A DNA stretch of 7,418 nucleotides. Source: Clostridia bacterium. Lineage in GTDB: Bacteria; Bacillota_E; RBS10-35; JAJYVN01. Position 1 is the stretch's first letter. Each line of letters opens with the position of its first letter. The notes beneath the pieces are model-generated. The model did no database searches. It worked only from the letters and a program-made list of their open reading frames with translations, and was not told the origin of the DNA. The translations under genes were made by a program, and so were the position numbers. Below, one piece after another: positions 1 through 5,657 of this stretch. Where the stretch lies: NCBI GenBank assembly GCA_027335515.1, contig DAHWHT010000383.1:1-7418 (forward strand), given 5' to 3'.

Positions 1-235
1 GCTGGTTGGGCCGAGTAGTGCTTCCTTACGCTCCAGAATTGCTTAGCAATCTCCACGTCGTCTGTCCTGTTTTCTGGGTCCACGATACTTGCCTTCGTGG
101 TGCGGCGCGTGGTATGTGAAGCCGGAAGGTGCGTCGACCGAAGAGGCGATGCTCCGATGGCTCACGTCGCCCTGGCCCTGATCGTGTTGAGCCTGCCGGT
201 GGCCGTTTGGTGGGATCGCCGGCGCAAGTAGGCGT
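1..235. other. Lower-GC left edge without a recognised gene; possible mobile-element remnant
   Basis: By hand count the first 120 bases are about 55% G+C, well below the rest of the window. No frame gives a protein I recognise; the best plus-strand frames are closed within about 40 to 70 codons. Two small hairpins are visible: ATTGC/GCAAT around a TTA loop (38-50) and CCACGA/TCGTGG around a 9-base loop (80-100). Together with the strong inverted repeat that follows, this could be the tail of an insertion element whose body lies to the left. No transposase C-terminus (for example a TnpB zinc-ribbon CxxC pattern) can be read here, so the mobile origin is inference. Confidence 0.3.
157..231 (+). 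CDS. Possible 24-residue single-span membrane microprotein
   Basis: The ATG at 157 opens a 24-codon frame ending in TAG. It encodes a short N-terminus, a hydrophobic stretch of about 16 residues (ALALIVLSLPVAVWW) and a positively charged tail (DRRRK), the layout of a one-span membrane peptide. An AAGAGG sequence at 141-146 lies about 10 bases upstream and could be a weak ribosome binding site. The same frame is open back to position 19, so it could instead be the tail of a longer decayed frame. I do not recognise it as any known small protein, and chance is a real alternative in so short a frame. Confidence 0.2.
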   Translation: MAHVALALIVLSLPVAVWWDRRRK

Positions 236-275
236 CCAGTAGAACCCCACGGTTAAAGCCATGGGGTTCTACTGG
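236..275. repeat. Perfect 14-bp inverted repeat, IS200/IS605-end-like hairpin
   Basis: The arms CCAGTAGAACCCCA (236-249) and TGGGGTTCTACTGG (262-275) are exact reverse complements. The 12-base centre can pair further (GG with CC, and a T-G wobble) past a single C/A mismatch, so nearly the whole 40 bases fold into one hairpin with an AT-rich tip. Hairpins of the type 'GAACCCC-ACGG-CTTTAG-CCGT-GGGGTTC' are common at the ends of IS200/IS605 elements that carry tnpB; that comparison is from memory. No T-run follows on either strand, so a simple rho-independent terminator is less likely. A stand-alone palindromic repeat element is the other possibility. Confidence 0.55.
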
Positions 276-668
276 AGGACCCTGACTCTGCCTTTGTCCG
301 GTTTTCGTGGCCCGACGGCCCCCGTACGGTGGGGATCGGCGCACCGGCCGGCACGGTCGGAATCTCCTGGGTGCGGTGTTCATGAAGTGAGGCATGGCAT
401 CGCAAGACACTTCGGCGGCGCGCCGCCTTCTCGGTCATGCGAACGGGCGCGTGGCTACACGTGTAGGCACCCGACCCTTGTTACACATCACAGCGCCGCG
501 TCGTCGGGGCTCTCCGCGGCAACCGGGTGCACCGCCGCCCGCCGTGCCGGTGGCCACCTGCGGGATTCGATCCGCCGTTCCCGCAGATGGGGGAGCCGTC
601 TTGTGGAAGAGTCCGCCGCCGCCGGTTGCGCGACGGTCGCGGCCGCGAGGCCAGGGGATGGGTGGTCG
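276..668. other. Gene-free stretch with several palindromes, downstream of xylB
   Basis: I see no credible gene on either strand; the open frames here have no recognisable domains. The stretch holds several perfect palindromes: a 14-bp GC-only one (414-427), CTACACGTGTAG (455-466) and GGTGGCCACC (549-558). A 7-bp inverted repeat, CTGCGGG/CCCGCAG with a 15-base loop (558-586), could weakly terminate xylB transcription on the minus strand, but no T-run follows it. GC-only palindromes are expected by chance in such DNA; CTACACGTGTAG is the least trivial. Confidence 0.4.
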
Positions 669-2204
669 CTAACCCTCCGGGCGGGCCCGTTGGGCCTGGG
701 CGAAGACCGGGCGCAATGCCGGATAGAGCGCGCGATACACCTCGCCCTGTTCGATGCCGGCCGCGATCCCATCGGGGTCCGGCCGCGTCTCGCTTCCGAC
801 GCGGACCAGCGCCTCGCAGGCCTCGGTCAGGGAGGCGTAAACGCCGGTACCCGCGGCGGCGATGACGGCGGCGCCGAGCGCGGGCCCCTCCGCCCCCTGC
901 ATGGCGCGCAGCGGTCGGGCGAAGATGTCCGCCTGGATCTGGCGCCACAGCGCGCTGCGGGCACCGCCGCCCGTTAGGCGCACCTCGCGCAACGGGCAGC
1001 CCAGGTCGGCGATCAGGTCGAGCCCGTCGCGGAGGCTTTGGCTGACCCCCTCGAGGATGGCGCGGGCGACGTGGGCGCGGCCGTGGCGCGGGGTCAGGCC
1101 GAACAGCACGCCGCGGGCGGCGGGGTCGGTGTGGGGGGTGCGTTCGCCCATCAGATAGGGGAGGAAGATCAACCCCTCGCTTCCCGCCGGCACCCGGTCC
1201 GCTTCGCGGCAGAGGATGTCGTAGACGTCCTCCCCGGTCGCGGCGGCCACGGTCTGCTCCGTCTGCGCAAAGGCATTGCGCCACCACTGCAGGGATCCGC
1301 CGGCCGCCTGGGTGACCCCCATCACGTGCCAGGTGCCGGGTACGGCGTGGCAGAAGGTGTGGAGTCGTCCCAGCGGGTCGCGCACCACCCCGTCGGTGGC
1401 GGCAAAGACCACCCCGGAGGTGCCGATGGTCACCGAAACCATGCCGGGGGCGACGATGCCGTTGCCCACCGCGGCGGCGGCCTGGTCCCCGGCACCGCCG
1501 ACGACCGGTGTACCGACCGCCAGGCCGGTCGCGGCCGCGCCGTCCGCCGAGATGCGGGCCGTCACCTGGGGCGACTCCGCGACGGGCGACCACCATGCCG
1601 CCGGCACCCCAAGCAGGTCGCACATGGCCGTGCTCCAGCGGCGGTTGGCGACGTCGAACGCGCCCGTTCCAGAGGCGTCCGACACCTCGGCGGCGTGGAC
1701 GCCGGTCAGGCGCAGGCGGATGTAGTCTTTGGGCAACAGCACGTGGCGGATGCGGGCGGCAAGGGCCGGTTCGTGCCGCCGCAGCCACAGGAGTTTGGTC
1801 GCCGTGAAGTTGGGGAGCATGGGGTTGGCGATCAGCTCCAGACAGCGTTCGCGCCCCACGCGCGCTTCGAAGTCCTCGGCCTCGGCCGCAGAGCGCTGGT
1901 CGCACCAGAGGATGGCCGGCCGCACCACGGCGTCGGCTTCGTCCAGGACGACCGCCCCGTGCATCTGGCCGGTGAGACCGACCGCGGTGATGGCGGCGGC
2001 GCCGCAACCCGCCTGTGCCAGGGCGGCTCCGACCGCGTCCACGGCGGCGTGCCACCAGTCCTGGGGGTCTTGCTCGGCCCAGGTGGGGCGCGGCTGCGCC
2101 ATGGGATAGACGGCACTGCCGCTTCCCAGCACGTGCCCGTCTTCGGCGACCACCACCGCCTTGCAGGCGGAGGTGCCCAGGTCGATGCCCATCAGGTGCC
2201 CCAT
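669..2204 (-). CDS. xylB: Xylulokinase (FGGY carbohydrate kinase)
   Basis: This 511-residue protein should phosphorylate D-xylulose with ATP to xylulose 5-phosphate, feeding the pentose phosphate pathway in the cytoplasm. The N-terminal FGGY-kinase phosphate loop is seen as GIDLGTSACK (residues 6-15). The xylulokinase substrate motif GQMHG is at 79-83, LLPKDYIRLRLTG at 156-168, and the catalytic aspartate in GGAGDQAAAAVG is Asp240 (Asp233 in E. coli XylB). Further on come FLPYLMGERTPHTDP and the C-terminal nucleotide-binding LTGGGARS. The frame runs 14 codons further upstream, but ATG 2204 has an AGGG Shine-Dalgarno 6 bases before it (2211-2214) and fits the family start. ATG 2192 is a less likely alternative. 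The length is slightly above the 484 residues of E. coli XylB. No xylose isomerase is visible; a close pentulose or hexulose kinase specificity cannot be excluded, although GQMHG favours xylulose. Confidence 0.93.
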   Translation of the reverse strand: MGHLMGIDLGTSACKAVVVAEDGHVLGSGSAVYPMAQPRPTWAEQDPQDWWHAAVDAVGAALAQAGCGAAAITAVGLTGQMHGAVVLDEADAVVRPAILWCDQRSAAEAEDFEARVGRERCLELIANPMLPNFTATKLLWLRRHEPALAARIRHVLLPKDYIRLRLTGVHAAEVSDASGTGAFDVANRRWSTAMCDLLGVPAAWWSPVAESPQVTARISADGAAATGLAVGTPVVGGAGDQAAAAVGNGIVAPGMVSVTIGTSGVVFAATDGVVRDPLGRLHTFCHAVPGTWHVMGVTQAAGGSLQWWRNAFAQTEQTVAAATGEDVYDILCREADRVPAGSEGLIFLPYLMGERTPHTDPAARGVLFGLTPRHGRAHVARAILEGVSQSLRDGLDLIADLGCPLREVRLTGGGARSALWRQIQADIFARPLRAMQGAEGPALGAAVIAAAGTGVYASLTEACEALVRVGSETRPDPDGIAAGIEQGEVYRALYPALRPVFAQAQRARPEG

Positions 2205-2467
2205 AGCGTTCCCTGGCCCTGCCCGGTCGCCCTCGCGCGTCCGCAACCGTCCGCCCCCGGCCAGGTGCTCCCCTTTGCCCCGGATTCGCCCCTGCGGGCG
2301 GCGTGGCGTGGGCGAATGCTCGGCAGTGCCACCCCATTCGCCGCGCGGAGGGCCGACCCCCTGCCGGCAGGAACCGGACCGGCGCGGCGGTAATGAACAC
2401 CGTGGTTGTGGCGCGGTTGCGGTGCGACGCCGGTGCGTGGGTAGAGTCGTGGACAGGGGGGATCCGG
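2205..2467. promoter_or_regulatory. Divergent promoter region between xylB and the sugar dehydrogenase, with operator-like repeats
   Basis: This 263-bp region must hold the 5' signals of both divergent genes. An 8-bp inverted repeat, ATTCGCCC (2284-2291) and GGGCGAAT (2310-2317), is followed by a third copy, ATTCGCC, at 2336-2342. The 7-bp cores are centred about 25 to 27 bp apart. A perfect 12-bp palindrome CCTGCCGGCAGG lies at 2360-2371. These are plausible regulator sites, for example for a sugar-responsive repressor, but no regulator gene is present in the window and the binding role is inferred only from symmetry and position. I see no clear sigma-70 promoter for xylB. Confidence 0.4.
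2417..2447 (+). promoter_or_regulatory. Weak candidate sigma-70-like promoter for the dehydrogenase gene
   Basis: TTGCGG (2417-2422) and TAGAGT (2442-2447) resemble -35 and -10 boxes but are separated by 19 bp, longer than the preferred 17. Transcription from here would start about 10 to 15 bases before the ribosome binding site, leaving a very short leader. In GC-rich DNA such matches occur often by chance. Confidence 0.22.
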
Positions 2468-3634
2468 ATGGCCAAGCAGGTCCGGGTGGGGATGGTCGGA
2501 TACAAGTTCATGGGCAAGGCACACAGCCATGCCTACTACGATGTCGCGCGTTTCTTTGAGTTGGAAGCGGAGCCCACGATGGTGGCCCTGTGCGGCCGCG
2601 ACGAGGCCGCCGTGCGCGGGGCGGCCGAGCGTTACGGCTGGCAGGGGTATGAGACGGACTGGCGCAAACTGGTGTCCAGGTCGGACATCGACCTGATCGA
2701 TATCGGCACACCCAACAACAGCCACGCGGAGATCGCGATCGCGGCGGCCGAGAACGGCAAGCACGTGCTGTGCGAGAAACCGCTGGCCATGGATCTGGCC
2801 CAGGCGCGCCGCATGCGGGACGCGGTCCGGCGGGCGGGCGTCGTGCACATGATCTGCCACAACTACCGCTTCGCGCCCGCGGTGCAGTTCGCCCGCCAGT
2901 TGATCGCCGAAGGCCGGTTGGGCACGATCTACCACATTCGCGCCCAGTACCTGCAGGATTGGATCATGGACCCGGAGTTCCCACTGGTCTGGCGGTTGCA
3001 GAAGGAGGTCGCCGGCTCGGGTACCCACGGCGATCTCTCGGCGCACATCATCGACCTGGCGCGTTTCTTGGTCGGCGAGTTCGACAGCGTCAGCGGTCTG
3101 CTGCATACGTTCATCCAGGAGCGGCCGCTGGACAGCGGGGCCGAAGGCGCCTGGGGTGCGCAGGGCAAGGCCGGGGCGCCAAAGGGCCGCGTGACGGTGG
3201 ACGATGCGGCGATGTTCCTCGCCCGTTTCACCAACGGGGCCCTAGGTGTTTTCGAGGCCAGCCGGTTCGCCGGGGGCAACCGCAACGGCAACCGTTTTGA
3301 GATCAACGGCTCCAAGGGCTCGGTGCGCTGGGACCTCGAGCAGATGAACAACCTCCAAGTGTATTTCCACGACGACCCGGCCGGGCAGCAGGGCTTCCGC
3401 ACCATCAACTGCACGGAGGCCGTCCATCCCTACGCGGCCCACTACTGGCCCGCGGCGCACATCATCGGTTACGAGCATACCTTCATGAACCTGATCGCCG
3501 ATCTGATGGGGGGCATCGCTCAGGGCCGTTCGCCCGCGCCGAACTTCGACGACGGCGTGCGCAACCAGGCGGTGCTGGATGCGGTGGCCGCCTCCTCCGC
3601 CGGCGGTGGTTGGGTCACGGTCGAAGGGCTGTAG
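2468..3634 (+). CDS. Gfo/Idh/MocA-family NAD(P)-dependent sugar dehydrogenase, levoglucosan-dehydrogenase-like
   Basis: This 388-residue cytoplasmic oxidoreductase should oxidise a sugar or sugar derivative with NAD(P)+. The Rossmann nucleotide-binding segment is VGMVGYKFMGKAHS (7-20), followed by TPNNSHAEIAIAAAENGKH (81-99) and the family signature EKPLA with catalytic Lys104. The C-terminal substrate domain contains GDLSAH, whose Asp189 and His193 match the usual catalytic pair. Segments such as YLQDW-x2-DP, WR-x-QK, AGSG, RFLVGEF and ERPL-x-SG recall the bacterial levoglucosan dehydrogenase LgdA; this is from memory, and inositol or other sugar dehydrogenases remain possible. The frame is open upstream to 2303, but ATG 2468 has an AGGGGGG Shine-Dalgarno (2455-2461) 6 bases away and begins exactly at the domain. 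The middle glycine of the usual GxGxxG is lysine (Lys13), probably a subfamily trait. It is divergent from xylB, which suggests joint sugar use. Confidence 0.88.
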   Translation: MAKQVRVGMVGYKFMGKAHSHAYYDVARFFELEAEPTMVALCGRDEAAVRGAAERYGWQGYETDWRKLVSRSDIDLIDIGTPNNSHAEIAIAAAENGKHVLCEKPLAMDLAQARRMRDAVRRAGVVHMICHNYRFAPAVQFARQLIAEGRLGTIYHIRAQYLQDWIMDPEFPLVWRLQKEVAGSGTHGDLSAHIIDLARFLVGEFDSVSGLLHTFIQERPLDSGAEGAWGAQGKAGAPKGRVTVDDAAMFLARFTNGALGVFEASRFAGGNRNGNRFEINGSKGSVRWDLEQMNNLQVYFHDDPAGQQGFRTINCTEAVHPYAAHYWPAAHIIGYEHTFMNLIADLMGGIAQGRSPAPNFDDGVRNQAVLDAVAASSAGGGWVTVEGL

Positions 3635-3654
3635 AGCGGCAGGTGCGCGCGGCG

Positions 3655-3695
3655 GTGCGCTGGCAGACGCCCCCGAGGGCGACTGGCCAGCGCAC
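3655..3695 (+). terminator. Strong two-part hairpin between the dehydrogenase gene and panB
   Basis: The arms GTGCGCTGGC (3655-3664) and GCCAGCGCAC (3686-3695) are perfectly complementary. Inside them a second perfect stem, CGCCC (3668-3672) and GGGCG (3677-3681), closes on a CCGA tetraloop, with an AGA/ACTG internal loop between the two stems. It begins 20 bases after the dehydrogenase stop codon and lies about 93 bases before the panB start, so it probably ends or attenuates transcription from the sugar gene. The tail (TCCTGCTTG) is only mildly T-rich, so efficient intrinsic termination is uncertain; an mRNA-stabilising 3' hairpin is an alternative. Confidence 0.5.
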
Positions 3696-3771
3696 TCCTG
3701 CTTGCGGCCATGGGTGCCGCGGCCCGATGATGGGGGGGCGGCGTCGAGCGGACATCCTGGCTGGTCGCGCT

Positions 3772-3780
3772 GGAGAGGGG
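3772..3780 (+). promoter_or_regulatory. Ribosome binding site that decides the panB start
   Basis: GGAGAGGGG lies 8 to 10 bases before GTG 3789. An in-frame GTG at 3780 overlaps its last base and the ATG at 3784 is out of frame, so GTG 3789 is the best panB start. Confidence 0.6.
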
Positions 3781-3788
3781 TGGATGGC

Positions 3789-4643
3789 GTGCCGGAGGTG
3801 GAACGGGCGGTCACGGTGCGGGATTTGGCGCGGTTCACGGATGCCGGGCGACGGCTCGTGGCGGTGACCGCCTATACCGCTCCGGAGGCCAGGTTGTGCG
3901 ACGCGGCGGGCGTGGATCTGATCCTGGTGGGGGACTCCCTCGGCAACGCGGTGCTGGGCCTGGCGGATACGCTGGGCGTGACCATGGACGACATGGTGCG
4001 CCACACGCGGGCCGTCGCCGGCGCCGCGCGGCGGGCTCTGGTCGTGGCGGACCTGCCGTTCCTTTCTTACCAGACAGACGTGGCGGAGGCGGTGCGCAAC
4101 AGCGGGCGCCTGCTGCAGGCCGGGGCCTCCGCGGTCAAGTTGGAAGGTGGGGCCGCCTTTGCGCCGACGGTGCGGACCCTGGGGCATGCGGGTATTCCCG
4201 TCATCGGGCACCTGGGTTTCACCCCCCAGTCGGTGCGGCGCCTGGGCGGACCGCGGGTTCAGGGGCGCGACGCGGCCGGAGCGGAGGCATTGCGGCGGGA
4301 TGCCCTGGCCCTTGCCGAGGCAGGTGTGTTCGCCATCGTTTTGGAGATGGTCCCCGGGCCCCTTGCCGAAGCGGTGACGGCGGAGCTGGCCGTGCCGACC
4401 ATCGGTATCGGCGCCGGTCCGGGGTGTTCGGGTCAGGTCCTGGTGCTCTATGACTTGGTGGGGTTGAGTCCGCACGTGCCGCACTTCGCCCGGTCGTATG
4501 GCGATGCCGGCGCCGAGATTCGTCGCGCCGTCGGCCGTTACGCCCAGGACGTGCGGGCCGGCCGCTTTCCGGGTCCGGAGCAGACCCACGACGGCCGGCA
4601 GTGGGGGCCCGCGCCGCCGGCCGGAACGGACGCGTCGTCCTGA
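3789..4643 (+). CDS. panB: 3-methyl-2-oxobutanoate hydroxymethyltransferase (ketopantoate hydroxymethyltransferase)
   Basis: This 284-residue cytoplasmic enzyme transfers a hydroxymethyl group from 5,10-methylenetetrahydrofolate to 3-methyl-2-oxobutanoate, giving ketopantoate, the first committed step to pantothenate and CoA. The TIM-barrel family residues are in place: metal-binding Asp49 in LVGDSLGN and Asp88 in VADLPFLSY, Lys117 and Glu119 in AVKLEGG, His141 in GHLGFTPQSV, and catalytic Glu186 in VLEMVP. TIGIGAGPGCSGQVLVLYD follows near the C-terminus. Length is close to the usual 264 to 280 residues, with a slightly long, low-complexity C-terminal tail. The N-terminal motif normally written TAYD is TAYT here (Thr30), and the usual TLPVT is TLGVT. 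A GTG start is assigned from the ribosome binding site. panC follows after 75 to 138 bp, according to the panC start chosen, so the two are probably co-transcribed. Confidence 0.95.
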   Translation: MPEVERAVTVRDLARFTDAGRRLVAVTAYTAPEARLCDAAGVDLILVGDSLGNAVLGLADTLGVTMDDMVRHTRAVAGAARRALVVADLPFLSYQTDVAEAVRNSGRLLQAGASAVKLEGGAAFAPTVRTLGHAGIPVIGHLGFTPQSVRRLGGPRVQGRDAAGAEALRRDALALAEAGVFAIVLEMVPGPLAEAVTAELAVPTIGIGAGPGCSGQVLVLYDLVGLSPHVPHFARSYGDAGAEIRRAVGRYAQDVRAGRFPGPEQTHDGRQWGPAPPAGTDASS

Positions 4644-4705
4644 AGGCGTCTGGGGCGGTCTTGCCGGTGCCGGCCGGGTCACGCCGCTGCGTAGGGTTTC
4701 GGTGC

Positions 4706-4715
4706 GGGGGGAGGG
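4706..4715 (+). promoter_or_regulatory. G-rich Shine-Dalgarno in front of the panC frame
   Basis: A GGGGG run leading into GGAGGG ends 3 bases before GTG 4719, in the panC frame. It is the strongest ribosome-binding sequence near panC, but the spacing is short and it favours a start upstream of the family-typical N-terminus. Confidence 0.4.
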
Positions 4716-4718
4716 AAG

Positions 4719-5657
4719 GTGCGGCCGGGCCCCACGGTGTCAGGCCGGGGTGTGGGCGGGTCGCACCGCGACAGGTTGACGGTGGTTCGAAGCCTGGCCG
4801 AGGCGCGGCAATGGGTGCGGTCGCGTCAGGCCGCCGGACAGCGCGTCGGGTTGGTGCCGACGATGGGCGCTCTGCACGACGGCCATCTGGCGCTGGTGGG
4901 CGGCTGCCGCGAGGCCGGCCGATCCGACGCCGTCATGCTCACGGTGTTCGTGAACCCTACCCAGTTTGCCGCGGGTGAGGACCTTGAGCGCTATCCGCGC
5001 GACCTGGAGGCCGACGGCCTGCGGGCCCGACGGGCCGGCGTCGACCTGCTGTGCGCGCCGCAGGACAACGACCTTTATCCCCTGGAACCTCAGGTCTTTG
5101 TCGACGTTGGCCGGCTGGGTGCGGTCCTCGAGGGCGTGCATCGCCCCACCCACTTTCGCGGGGTGGCCACCGTGGTCACGAAGCTTCTGGTGGCCCTGTC
5201 TCCGGACGTGGTTGCCTTCGGACAGAAGGACGCGCAGCAGGTGGCGGTGGTGCGCCGCGCGGTGCGCGAGTTGCTGCTGCCGTCGCAGGTGCTGTGTGTG
5301 CCGACGGTGCGGGCGGCGGACGGGCTGGCGCTTTCCTCCCGCAACGTCTATCTGACCCCGGCAGAACGCGCCCAGGCGCCGGTATTGGCGGCGTCTCTGG
5401 AGGCGGCCAGCGCCGCGGTGCGCGGCGGGGAGCGATCCGCCGCCGCCATCGAGGCGCTTCTGCGGCGGGAACTGGCGCGGGCCGACTTCGGGCGGGTCGA
5501 TTATGCCGCAGCGGTGGGGGCCGCCGACCTGCAGCCCGTGGCGACGCTGGCGGGCGACATCCTCCTGGCGGTCGCGGTGCGGTTTTCCTCGGTGCGTCTG
5601 TTGGACAACGCCTGCCTCCGCGTGACGGGCGACGCGGTCGCGGCGGTGCTGCCGTGA
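4719..5657 (+). CDS. panC: Pantothenate synthetase (pantoate--beta-alanine ligase)
   Basis: This cytoplasmic enzyme activates pantoate with ATP to pantoyl-adenylate and joins it to beta-alanine to form pantothenate. Family motifs are clear, numbered from GTG 4719: VPTMGALHDGH with HIGH-type histidines 53 and 56, then TVFVNPTQFAAGEDLERYPRD, the pantoate-binding THFRGVATVVTKLL, FGQKDAQQ, and LALSSRN as the KMSKS-like loop. The start is uncertain. GTG 4719 has the best Shine-Dalgarno and gives 312 residues, about 19 more than usual. TTG 4776 aligns with the E. coli PanC start (293 residues) but has no properly spaced site. GTG 4782 has a weak CAGG 6 bases upstream. The gene lies downstream of panB on the same strand, and its stop codon overlaps the next gene's start in GTGA, suggesting one transcript and translational coupling. 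Confidence 0.95.
   Translation: MRPGPTVSGRGVGGSHRDRLTVVRSLAEARQWVRSRQAAGQRVGLVPTMGALHDGHLALVGGCREAGRSDAVMLTVFVNPTQFAAGEDLERYPRDLEADGLRARRAGVDLLCAPQDNDLYPLEPQVFVDVGRLGAVLEGVHRPTHFRGVATVVTKLLVALSPDVVAFGQKDAQQVAVVRRAVRELLLPSQVLCVPTVRAADGLALSSRNVYLTPAERAQAPVLAASLEAASAAVRGGERSAAAIEALLRRELARADFGRVDYAAAVGAADLQPVATLAGDILLAVAVRFSSVRLLDNACLRVTGDAVAAVLP

Noticed and set aside
549..586. tRNA-like 3' end on the minus strand (GGATCGAATCCCGC)
   Set aside because: The T-arm does not pair correctly and no acceptor, D or anticodon arm can be placed; at most a chance resemblance.
1..668. CRISPR array or tandem repeats at the left end
   Set aside because: No repeated unit at regular spacing; only isolated inverted repeats.
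1038..2393. Plus-strand frame of 451 codons antisense to xylB
   Set aside because: His/Gly/Arg-rich composition, no recognisable motif, and the opposite strand encodes a clear xylulokinase.
481..2517. Long minus-strand frame of 678 codons overlapping xylB in another frame
   Set aside because: Arg/Pro/Gly-rich shadow of xylB with no domain; long off-frame openings are expected in GC-rich coding DNA.
3635..3788. Riboswitch or small gene in the panB leader
   Set aside because: Apart from the hairpin at 3655-3695 I see no known riboswitch core and no convincing frame.
5051..5653. Upstream 201-codon extension of the solute-binding protein frame inside panC
   Set aside because: It lies wholly within panC in another frame and precedes a clear signal peptide; the real start is GTG 5654 or ATG 5672.
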